NCBI GenBank assembly: GCA_047967505.1
Contig: CM106538.1
Origin: Dipteris shenzhenensis
Taxonomy: Eukaryota > Polypodiophyta > Polypodiopsida > Gleicheniales
Length of the DNA: 64,000 nucleotides
Strand: one strand, 5' to 3'
Each line of letters opens with the position of its first letter. Position 1 is the stretch's first letter. The notes beneath the pieces are model-generated. The model made no database searches. It was not told where the DNA came from and saw only the letters and a list, made by a program, of their open reading frames with translations. This document shows positions 36,091 through 45,751 of the stretch, piece by piece. Made by a program: the position numbers and the translations under genes.

Positions 36091-36127
<37 letters not shown>

Positions 36128-36290
36128 GTGTGTGTGTGTGAGTGTGTACAAAAGAACGCGATATGGAGCATTGGGAATTTCCCAACCCTCCATTTCGTGT
36201 TCATTTGTACACTTTCTCCCTCTCCCTCTCCCTCTCTCTCTCTCCTCCCAAGCCTCTCTCTCTCTCTCTCTCTCGCTCACTCGCTCGCTC
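35560..36290. repeat. CT-rich array with a higher-order repeat
   Basis: Pure CT stretches alternate with a unit of the type CTCTCCAGCAAGATC (about 35812, 35888, 35979 and 36019) and CTACTTGATCTCT followed by CCCTATCTCCCACTCTCT (about 35752 and 35927), giving a period near 175 bases. TTTGTACACTTTCTCCCTCTCC occurs at both edges (about 35552 and 36206). The long Ser/Leu frames on the plus strand and Arg/Glu frames on the minus strand are artefacts. Confidence 0.9.
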
Positions 36291-36426
36291 AAGTTCTTGT
36301 ATATAGGTTTCGTTCAATACAAAATAGGTTTCGTTCAATGCAAGATAGTTTCATTAAAAATATAAGACAATCATGAAGGAAAGAGAGGGAGAGGGACATG
36401 GAGAGGGAGAGGGAGAGGGAGTTGGT

Positions 36427-36428
<2 letters not shown>

Positions 36429-36499
<71 letters not shown>
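36429..36499. repeat. (GA)n microsatellite just before the H3-like gene
   Basis: A 71-base pure GA tract, preceded by GGGAGA words from 36383. It ends only 11 bases before the ATG of the H3-like gene and is open in the same frame (Arg/Glu repeats). Confidence 0.95.
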
Positions 36500-36503
<4 letters not shown>

Positions 36504-36510
36504 ATCACAT

Positions 36511-37325
36511 ATGAAGGCTACTGCCAGGAAGATGGACAGGGGTACTTCGATAGCAAAATTGGCAACATCTAGAGGACAGGATTCACATCCAAGAAAAGGA
36601 AAGCCAATGCATCTTTTCCAACAAGCAAAAAAGGGAAGATTTACACAGAAGGTCAATACTTTAATGGAGATAAGAAGGGCCCAAAAAGACATGGGACTGT
36701 GCATTCCCAAGGCTCCTTTTCAAAGGCTTGTTAGGGACGTTTGTGAGATGATATGAACTTTATAGGCCTTGGATACTGGTGGCAAATAATAGCTATTTGG
36801 GCATTGCAGGTAGCTTCTAAGGACTTTTTCATAGTTTTTCCAGGATACATTTCTTCTTGCAGCCCATAGCTATAGGGTGACAATCACGGGAAAAGATATC
36901 ACCACTTTAAATATGGTGAGATGGAGATACGACAAACTCCTAAAGGCTACAGATATGACAGACATGAAGATGAGAGACATTTTTCTTACACCACCTGCTC
37001 GAATGCCAAAACAAGATGAGGTGGCTGTAGAGGAAGTCACTCAAGTGACTCATGGAATAAAAACAAGAGCAAAAATAGCCTTCAAGGAGGTGCAAAGGAT
37101 TAAATATAAGAACACCAAGCGTCTTCATACCTCGTCCACTAATCTAGATACCACAAAGCTAGAGCTACATGTTCTCGAGCATATACATACACTGGGACCT
37201 GCTATAAGGATAATTTTTGCAGATGCAGAGTCAATCAAAGAGTTTATCCTAACAGAAGATTGTCTCAAAGCAATCATAGAGAGAGCAGGACAAGTTACCG
37301 ATACAGTTATCCTTGCAGGACTCAG
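36511..37325 (+). pseudogene. Histone H3-like (possibly CENH3-like) domain with a long C-terminal extension
   Basis: From the Met at 36511, KATARK and LATSRG match the H3 tail. EIRRAQKDM, then IPKAPFQRLVRDV, match helix alpha-N and the second H3 signature (PF-x-R-L-V-R-D-V). The frame stops at 36754-36756. In another frame WWQIIAIWALQVASKDFF (36777-36830) aligns with helix alpha-2 (RFQ..A..ALQEA). After one surplus T near 36838, DTFLLAAHSYRVTITGKDI (36844-36900) aligns with the DTNLCAIHAKRVTIMPKDI block. The frame then stays open for about 140 more residues (RDIFLTPPARMPKQDE..., ending TVILAGLR before GTAGG at 37326), which no H3 has. H3 packs DNA into nucleosomes; this copy is broken by a stop and frameshifts. 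IP.APF is closer to centromeric H3, the tail closer to ordinary H3. Confidence 0.75.
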
Positions 37326-37403
37326 GTAGGTTTTTCTTTTTATATATTGATTTAGACAACCACTTATTTTGAACACTATTATGAATTCCTCTGTTGATTT
37401 GCA

Positions 37404-38294
37404 ACTTACTAAAAAAAAAGTTACATGAGGAGATTCAAGGTATGGTTCATATTGTGGACCCAGCTATCTCCTTCAAAATGAGGGATCCCAGGGAGCCGGT
37501 GGACCAACTTGCGAAGTGGTTCACATATTGCAATTTTGAATTTGTGACCCTAATTATCATCCCTTATCATTCAGAGTAAGTGATTAGTAAGTACATTGCA
37601 TAAGGAGCTAGATTGTTATTTTCAATCCACAAATGCTAATCTTTACTGCATTTGTCAAATGAAGTCGACATTAGAGCTTAGCTTATATCCATCTGTCATA
37701 AAAAGGATGCTTCTGCTTCAATTCAGTTACAGATACTCATCCAGAGATCAATGTTTAAGTGAATTTTTGAATGCATAAGATAAGTATCATAATTTTTTAA
37801 AATAACAAATTATTTATTTTGTAGAAAGTTGTTCACACTCACATATGCAACTTGCATTGGTTTGAAGAGACTATCTTTTGCAATCGATTTCTGTGAAAAA
37901 AATTCATTTAAGGTGGGAGCAATTGAACCACTGCATTTGGATGTAAGACATAAAATCCTTTGCCCTCTCAGTACTTTTTAAAAATTAATTAGAATAATTT
38001 TATGCTTACAAGCGACTGGATGGATCATAGACACCACAACAGTATGATGACCACTCTTGTGGACGGAGGGTCCCTTATAAACAGCAAGTACATTTTGGAG
38101 GCTTATTTGTCAGGAGATACAATGGGTCCAGTAAGTACCATTATTGACACATTTAAAATTTATACATAACATAAATATAACACAGAACTTGAAACTAAAG
38201 TTTGTTTGTGTTTCTGCAGATGATAGAACAAAGCTATGATGATCAATTTGTGTTAAACTTCAAAGCTAGGATGATCATAGATCTCCTTCAATAG
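37404..38294 (+). pseudogene. Downstream exons of the H3-like gene, function unknown
   Basis: Splice-like borders continue the gene: an exon from about 37420 to 37575 (EEIQGMVHIVDPAIS ... FEFVTLIIIPYHSE, then GTAAGT); 37825-37942 (containing FAIDFCEKNSFKVGA and LHLD, then GTAAGA); 38013-38130 (MDHRHHNSMMTTLVDGG, then GTAAGT); and 38220-38294 (MIEQSYDDQFVLNFKARMII, ending TAG). The last two join in one open frame. LIIIPYHS, a HW dipeptide in another frame near 37852, and HLD with following Ser/His residues faintly recall Ulp1-type cysteine proteases, which some plant Mutator-like elements carry; no catalytic Cys could be placed, so this is a guess. Frame changes between exons suggest decay. 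Confidence 0.4.
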
Positions 38295-38309
38295 GTCCTC
38301 CAACCTTGC

Positions 38310-38470
38310 AATCCATCCTCTCCCTCTCCTCCTCCCTTCTCCTCCTCCCTCTTCCTCCTCCTCCTCCTCCCTCCTCCTCTCTTCTTCTCCTCCCTTCTCC
38401 TTCTCCCTCCTCCTCCTCCTCTTCCTCCTCCCTCCTCTCTCTTCTTTCCCCCATGCTCTTACACCTTATT
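38310..38470. repeat. (CTC)n-type microsatellite
   Basis: CCTCCTCCT words fill this stretch directly after the last exon of the H3-like gene. Confidence 0.9.
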
Positions 38471-38574
38471 CCTCTCCCACTCCTATGCTCCCCCTAAACC
38501 CTTAGTTCCTCAACCCTTAACCTCCAAAATCTACAAGGGAGAGGAGTTCTCCACCATGTACTCTACCCTGAACC

Positions 38575-38790
38575 TTGAAACCTCTTCTAGACTCTGGAAC
38601 CTCCTTCTAGACTCTGGAACCTCCTTCTAAACTCTGGAACCTCTCTCTAAACCTTCGAACCTCCTTCTAAACCTTGGACCTCCTTCTAACCCTGGAACCT
38701 CTTCTAAACCCTGGAACCTCTCTGTAAACCTTGGAACCTCCTTCTAAACTCTTGAACCTCCTTCTAACCCTTAAAATCCTCCTAGACCCT
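38575..38790. repeat. Minisatellite, about 20-bp unit
   Basis: Roughly ten copies of AAACCTTGGAACCTCCTTCT with one- to three-base differences and small gaps. Confidence 0.9.
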
Positions 38791-38968
38791 GCAACCCCCA
38801 ATGAAGACGAAAGCCTTCATTACCTCAACCATGATGATACACGTTCCTTTTACACATGCATGCACTATGTTTGCTTACCACACTTAAGCCTACGTCTCTC
38901 ACCGGAATACGATTCGAGGTCCTAAGCTACTTGTATACTACAAACGACAACCCTTATATATTTATAGG

Positions 38969-39064
38969 TTACTCTGCTCTTCCTACGGAAGCTGTGGGAA
39001 AGAGCCAACCCTGCATACTGAGATTACTCTGCTCTTCCTACGGAAGCTGTGAGAAAGAGCCAAC
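38969..39064 (+). repeat. 41-bp direct repeat at an LTR end
   Basis: TTACTCTGCTCTTCCTACGG followed by AAGCTGTG.GAAAGAGCCAAC occurs at 38969-39009 and 39024-39064 with one mismatch. The second copy ends two or three bases before the primer binding site, so the duplication lies in the U5 part of an LTR. Confidence 0.9.
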
Positions 39065-39067
39065 ATT

Positions 39068-39085
39068 TGGCGCCATTGCTGGGGA
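39068..39085 (+). promoter_or_regulatory. Primer binding site of an LTR retrotransposon (tRNA-Asp type)
   Basis: TGGCGCCATTGCTGGGGA differs at two positions from TGGCGCCGTTGCCGGGGA, the site complementary to the 3' end of tRNA-Asp used by many plant Ty3/gypsy elements. The preceding ...CCAACA fits an LTR ending in CA. The 5' LTR therefore ends near 39065 and its start lies somewhere upstream. Downstream DNA (39086-39780) would be leader and gag, but is not clearly coding. Confidence 0.65.
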
Positions 39086-41830
39086 GACTAGCACCTCAAG
39101 TAACGAGTAAATATACGCAGGTATGTGTAAAAAACAAACTACTTCGAACTTTCATAAACATATCACTCAAGAGTTAGGAGAGCTAAAATTGTTCCAACTC
39201 AAGTTTTACAAAAAAATAATTCCTAGCTGAAACTCTTCATTACCGGTTTAGGAAAATGCATGTTTTCTAGAAAAAAAGCACCTTAAGAAATAAATAAAAC
39301 CATGTGATTGTTGTCAGAGTGTAGAGCTTGAAATTTTGAACATTTCTCATTTTTAAAGAAGCACATTCTGACACAACCACCAAAAGTTATGGGCAATCAA
39401 TGATTAAAGGCTCTAAAATCCTCGTTACCACAAGAGAAAAGCACAGAGGAGGAAAGCCCTAAGAAATTAGATGAAGGACAGAGCTCAAAAGTGATGGAGG
39501 ATCTCACTCTAGAGTCGGATGAGGCTCCTTTGACAGGACTAAAGGACCATGAGGCCCAACCTTAGATGCCTCCACAATGCACTAAACTTGGACATGAACT
39601 TGGACATGAGGCCCTTCATCTAGCCCCTCAAACTACTATTGAGCCTGGACTTGAGATCGTGAGCCCTTCCCCATCCATTTACTGATGTTGGACCTGAGAA
39701 TCCTTTACAAGCTTCAGAGCCTCCTAGTTGAGTTGAGGCAAATTGTACTCTTGCAAGTTTGTAATGCATAATGACGTTTAATTAAATTCATCTATATTCA
39801 AGACTCTAGTTTGTAATCCATAGAGCAAGAGAGAGAGAGAGAGAGAGAGAGAGTTGACTTATGAATATGGATGTACGTATTACAAACTTTGAACGAAAAA
39901 TTATTATAAGAGCAAAGAAACTGATTCTCCATTGTTTTTTGTAAATAATAAAAAATATAGTTACAATGCTGATTATGGCTATAACTTGAGAGCCAAAACT
40001 ATAGTAGAACTTCTCTGATTCCAACAATATGAGCCTAGAAAGGCTCAACTACTAGAGTGAAGGTGAGATCAAAACATGGAAGAGAAGGTGGTGTATGAGG
40101 AAAAGGCACAACAGAAGCTCCTTAGTCAACTTTCTTCATAGGATCATCCATTATCGCGTGAACGACACTGATTGTCTTCAAGTCATAGCATCCAGCATTG
40201 CCTCAATAGCACGGATTGTCTGAGAATCATCAGTTTGTTTGACAATATAATGTATAATTTTTATCCATTGCCTCACAATTGTATACTATGAAAATAATCA
40301 TTTCGTACCTATAATCATGAATTTTGAATTATCTCAATAATTCCATTTGGGATATCTCTACACATAATTCTCCTTTCCCTTCGCTCCAATACCTGTCAAC
40401 ATGTAGTGTAAATCAATGATTAGTTCAATAATAAATAAAAAACATTGAGTCACATCAACTCTTTGTTTACCTTCTTGTTATTCAGAATGAATGAGAATGT
40501 TTCTGTAACACTACCCTCTATCTCCACCTGAATGTCCTGGCATAATTGAGCGAGTGTGCAGTGTTATCTGAGTGATATAATTCCCAATAAATTGCCATTA
40601 TCGTTAATGGTGATATCCAATGCTTCATTCTCAGGGCCAAAAGAGTTCAAATCTTGATCCATTGGAACCAATTAGTTCCCAATCATTCTACTGCATTTAT
40701 AGTAAAATGTTCATATGAAATTTTGAGTGGCAATCATGTACTTCAGTTTAATGGAGTTGTGCACAACCTCACAGTATACTTGGTTGGATGATATCATGTC
40801 CCAACCATAATCTAAGAAGTTAGGAATTCTTTTAGCACCATTTGCAGAGAAAGAGAGCATCGTCTTGCAAAATCTTGATAGAAAATGTATTGAATAGATC
40901 TACAAAGACTGTTATTGGCATGCAAATAGTTATTTTGTTGATTCTACTAGCAATCCCTGGCCGTAAGGATCGTTGTACTTCTAAAAACAACCTGGCTCTA
41001 TATGACTCTGTTACAGCACCATGAGGAATTGGCCAATCAACGGTATTCCATGCTGGAAGAGCTATTTCTTCAACACACCATGGGTGTTGGCTTTAGCCAA
41101 TAGTTGGTAAAAATGATCATAGAAAAAGACTCATGACTAAGCTAGCTGTGCTGCCAATCTACCTTGATATTGCAACTCTCCTATGGACCCATGTAACACA
41201 TCCATGAATCCTAAAATGCATTTGGTAGGCTTCCATTGCTCATAAGATGAAGGATATATATCCGAAAATAAAAATAAAGACATTGAGGATTAGGAAATTC
41301 TCTGATTATGAAATAAAAAATTTCAATGAAGTCACTTACAATTTGGCCTGTGTTGTGGAAGATAAATTGGATAATTCTCTCGCAACACAAGCTCTCTATG
41401 CATGTACACATGTTGAACCAATATTTCCTTTATTGATTTCATCCCCTCCTTGGCTCTAAAACTTTCACCCTATTCTTCCAAGATGCCAAAAAGAGATTAC
41501 TTGAACGTGGCTTCTTCCTTTTGTTTGGTTGCATGAGCACCCAACTTCTTATTGAGACAGTCAGTCTTTACCAGGAGCCATCCAGTGTAACCATGTTGAC
41601 AACATTGATGGAAGATATAGAGGAAAGAGGTCGACGAGTGAGGGAGCTCACGTCTATAGATTCATCCTCAACAGTCTGATCAACACGACATTTGGCACAA
41701 GAAGGGTTTTGATTATCGATGCATGCCATTGAGACTAGTATCCAAAAAGTATGAATGTAACAATGTCATTATAGGCAGCTACAACTATATACAAAATCCA
41801 ACACCTTGAAGAGGCACCTACAAAAGGAAT
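39086..41830. other. Probable LTR-element interior and unresolved DNA
   Basis: No intact frame. At 39440-39570 a Glu/Lys/Ser-rich plus-strand reading (EDLTLESDEAPLTGLKD) hints at gag. A (GA)n tract lies at 39829-39853. From 40130 to 41760 the minus strand gives long but stop-filled readings that I cannot assign. Confidence 0.35.
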
Positions 41831-41831
41831 T

Positions 41832-43190
41832 TTAGTTACCACTGTGTTGTAGCCATCTATCCACCACGTGGTGGACAATAGGTAGCTACCTATTCCATGG
41901 AGTAGCTACCACTGCGACATAGCTATCTATCCACCATGAGGTAGCTACCATGGTGACCACTACTCCTTAAGTTGTAGCTATCTATGCACCATGTGGAAGG
42001 TACCAGACGTCAAGTCATAGCTATGTATCCACCATGAGGTAGCTACCATTGTGTTGTAGCCATCTATCCACCATGTGGTGGACAACAGGTAGCTCCCTAT
42101 TCCATGGAGTAGCTACCACTATGACATAGCTATCTATTAACCATGTAGTACCTACCACCATGTGGTGGACAGTAGGTAGCTACCTATTCCATCGAGTAGC
42201 TATCAATGTGACATAGCTATCTATCCACCATGAGGTAGCTACCATGGTGATGACTACTCCTTAAGTTGTAGCTATCTATGCACCATGTGGAAGGTACCAG
42301 ACGTCAAGTCATAGCTAATGTATCCACCATGAGGTAGCTACCACTATGTTGTAGCCATCTATCCACCATGTGGTGGACAGCATGTAGCTCCCTATTCCAT
42401 GAAGTAGCTACCATTGTGTTATAGCTATGTATCCACCATGTAGTACCTACTATGGTGTTGTAGCCACCATGAGGTAGTTACCATGGTGACCATTACTCCT
42501 TAAGTCATACCTATCTATGCACCATGTGGAAGGTACTAGACGTCAAGTCATAGCTATGTATCCACCATGAGGTATACCACTGTGTTGTAGCCATCTATCC
42601 ACCATGTGGTGGATAGCAAGTAGCTACCTATTCCATGGTAGTAGCTATCCATTGTCATAGCTATGTATCCACCATGTAGAACCTACCATGGTGTTGTAGC
42701 TACCATGACGTATCTACCATGGTGACCACTACTCGTTAAGTTGTAACTATCTATGCACCATGTGGAAGTTACCAGACATCCAGTCACACCTATGTATCGA
42801 GCATGAGGTAGCTACCACAGTGTTGTAGCCATGTGGTGTGTATTAGCTAGCAGTTGTGGGAGGGCCTGGTAGGTAGCATTTGGTGGGAAGGTATCCAATT
42901 CCTAGATCTTCGCTACTACCATACATTGTGTTGTAGTTGTCTATGCACCATGTGCTAGCGGTAGCTATGTTGTAGCTACCAATTTGTGTCTGGCAACAAC
43001 TGCCAGCAGCAGATTGCTAAGTACCTACCACCTAGTATGTGGAATTCAACATTTGTGGTATGGCCTGGTAAGGATCATTTGGTGGGAAGGTAGCGACCCT
43101 CTAGTGCCTAGCAGCTACTATAAAAATGGAAAGGCCTATTAGGTAGCACTTGCCGGGTGGATAATTAGATAGCTACAACTTTACGGGCAT
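41832..43190. repeat. Satellite of near-palindromic words, about 237-bp higher-order unit
   Basis: About 1.35 kb is built from GGTAGCTACC (self-complementary), CCACCATGTGGTGG and the true palindrome CCACCACGTGGTGG (41861), TAGCTATCTATCCACCATG and TTGTAGCCATCTATCCACC. The anchor TAGCTATCTATGCACCATGT recurs near 41975, 42269, 42508 and 42744, giving spacings of about 294, 239 and 236. Order and length become irregular after 42800. No coding frame survives. Confidence 0.9.
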
Positions 43191-43338
43191 GCACCTTGCA
43201 CCTTATAGGTAGATAGGTACAACAGATAGAATTAGAGCATGTAGGATACAAAACACAAATTCAAGTTGGATGATTTGTGAACATATCCTGATGAAAGCTT
43301 TCGTACAATGCATCACAACTATTAAAGAGCACCAACGA

Positions 43339-44933
43339 CTATATCTTTGGTGTAATTATCTGGCTGCATTGTTTGTCCATACATTGGTCCAAGCTGGCAG
43401 CAAGGTGTGCAAAACAATACATGTGGTATGCATGCTTGCATGGAAGCAAGAACATGCCTAATGATTTGGCATCATACATCAACAACCCACAAGTTGTACA
43501 AATATAACATGAATGAGATGTGTAAGCATCAACAGATGGCACCTTAGCTGGTGGAACACTCAACAAAACAGGACTTTTGTTCCCCTGCATGTTTTTTACA
43601 AACTCCATCTGGGCTTCTGCACACAATACAGTCATGTCTTTTAGGTCGAAGTCTACTTGAGCCCTAGCCACAGCATCAATAGATTTTCTGTCCACCAAAG
43701 AACCCTCAAGTATCTCAATGGTCAATGTCAACTGCCCAATTTTTTGTTTCAGTTGGTCCATCTTGATTACATCAGTTGTCATAGCACTCTCCTCTGCTTG
43801 CAACTCTGCTTGCAAGGTAGCCTTAGTAGTCTCATAAAAGTATCTACTAGTGCTCTCACACCCTCATCATGATGCATATCCACCTTGTGTGCCTCAAGTG
43901 CCTTTGTCGCCTCTTTTCATTCTAATAGTGCTAAGGAATGCATTTTGGAAACTTGGACCAGCACACTATCCAAGTCTGCAAGAGGCAGGGCAACAAAAAT
44001 TTTCTTCTTCAACCTTTGGAAATTTGACGAGGTGGGTGTTTCCCCTACCTCAATTGGTATACCGTTCATTTGACAAGAGTTAGGAGGTTCCTCCACAGAG
44101 TGGAAAGATGCCCACTTCTGTAGCTTCAGCATTAGCTTTCTGGGTTCCATATTTGCAAAAATGCTCTTAGAGAAAGATGCCCAATCAACTGCCCCCTTTA
44201 GATGTTCAAACAGAAACCCCTTTGCAAATGCTTTTGTGACCTCCAAACCATAATTCCCAGGGGGTTCTTGGTACATAGACGAGAATTTTCCCCAAAAGTT
44301 TGGCCTCATGGTTTGGCACTTAACCTTGACACCTCTCTTGGGCACATCATCGAAACAGACCAACCAATCTTGCGCAGTGAAGTCATCCTCGCCAAGGAGT
44401 CATGCATCTTGGCCACTATCACAGAGGTTGTATACCTCATGTGCTTGGATTTTAGTCATGCAGAATACTTTTTTCCTCTCGAATGCCACGTATAGAGGAT
44501 GCCACCGATTCATCTGCTCAAACACATAGTGGGAGAAGAAGGAATGCTATGAGAAGCATGCATTTTCTTTGAAAGGAAGATGCTATCATGCATGAAGAAA
44601 ATCGACGAACTTGCAACCCAAATTTAAAACCTCACTGGAGTCACTGGACTGTCAACCTCAGGCACTCTCGATGGTGTTTTTTTTCTTTTTGTTGTGCAGA
44701 GTAGAAGCTGATGCTGGACTATCAACCTTGGGCAACCTCGATGGTTTTCCTTTCTTTTTTTTCTCTGGTAGAGGAGAAGGTGACGGTGAAGCTGAAGATG
44801 AAGAGGGAGATGCTGCCTTCCATTTTCCTCTCCCTGCTTTCTTTGGAGCGGTAGAGTGGATGGGGGAGGAAACCTCCTTCCTGTGTGTGTTCATTCTGCC
44901 TTGGCTGTGTGTAGCTTCTGCTAGCCCCCACAA
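43339..44933 (-). pseudogene. Mobile-element-like gene with RING-like Cys/His cluster, broken
   Basis: Read on the minus strand from a Met at 44933: a Ser/Pro/Lys-rich start (APKKAGRGKWKAAS, EKKKKGKPSRLPK), suggesting nuclear targeting. After stops, a 148-residue frame from 44363 (MRPNFWGKFSSMYQEPPGNY, KGFLFEHLKGAVDWASFSKS, LPLADLDSVLVQVSKM). After a stop and frameshift near 43870, a frame from 43815 has a coiled coil (DQLKQKIGQLTLTIEILEG) and ends in CYICTTCGLLMYD...LPCKHAYHMYC...C....C, a spacing like a RING or similar zinc-binding fold. The pieces are in order on one strand, so this was one gene of about 500 residues. It resembles proteins I associate with plant mobile elements, but I cannot name the family. 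Confidence 0.45.
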
Positions 44934-45740
44934 TAGGACGTTTCGCAGGGAATAAGACTAAAACTGGCAACTAGCATTGAATCCAAGAGTAGTTTTCAAA
45001 TTAGTGTATCATGTTCAAATTAAGATGAACTACTAGTCACTAAGTGTGGTGGCAAGCCATCCTTGCAACCCCCACAAAAAGTGGTAGCTAGTGTACCACC
45101 TAATCATGCATACACCCGACTGTCTTGGAACCCCTTCCCCTTGTTTTGACTACCTTGGCTTCCACATCCCCCATTCCTCTGTCTCTTTCTCAAGCACCTC
45201 TGATCATACCATCTGTTTTTGTGTCTATTCCACCTCCCTTGATTGACCATGGCTATGAAGACCAACACAGGGATGATTCTCGAGCTCAGCAACCCCATCA
45301 AGGTGCTATTTAAGAGTTAGGCATAGCAAGGTCCCATCATTGAGACATCCACCACCAGCAAGCACCCAAGGCCAGGCATAGACCAAGAGGCGCCCTTGAA
45401 GCTCTCCAACTAGGGATGTTTTTATTGAAGCTATACTTATATATTAATATAAAATCTTGGCAAAAGTTTATGCAACTCAATTTTTAAGTTTCGCAATATT
45501 AATAGAGCATAGTATGCTTTTATATATTTTATTTAGAATTTTGAAGTGAAAGGTGTAAAATTTGGCAAAATTTTATACTTTTTTACTTAAAAGTTTCAAA
45601 TCCTGGCGAACATTTCAAACATTCATTTTTATTAGGGCATACAAACTTTCGACACCATTATAAAAGTTTCACTTCTTAATGAAACTAACATGAAAAAATC
45701 TTCCATGTCTCCAACACAATTCATCTAGCCATTCTAGTCG
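44934..45740. other. Non-coding, AT-rich
   Basis: No convincing gene. A plus-strand frame at 45125-45313 is short and unrecognised. Confidence 0.4.
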
Positions 45741-45751
45741 AGTTCTCACAT

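Noticed and set aside
35429-36376. Long Ser/Leu- and Arg/Glu-rich open frames as genes
   Set aside because: They are the direct translation of CT/GA simple repeats, overlap in all frames and have no other sequence character.
38013-38130. QQYDDHSCG as the catalytic Cys block of a Ulp1-type protease
   Set aside because: That frame has a TAG just before it and does not join the next exon; the open frame that does join (MDHRHHNSMM) has no Cys.
41832-43190. CRISPR array
   Set aside because: Repeats are degenerate, contiguous and of varying length without unique spacers, in a plant nuclear setting.
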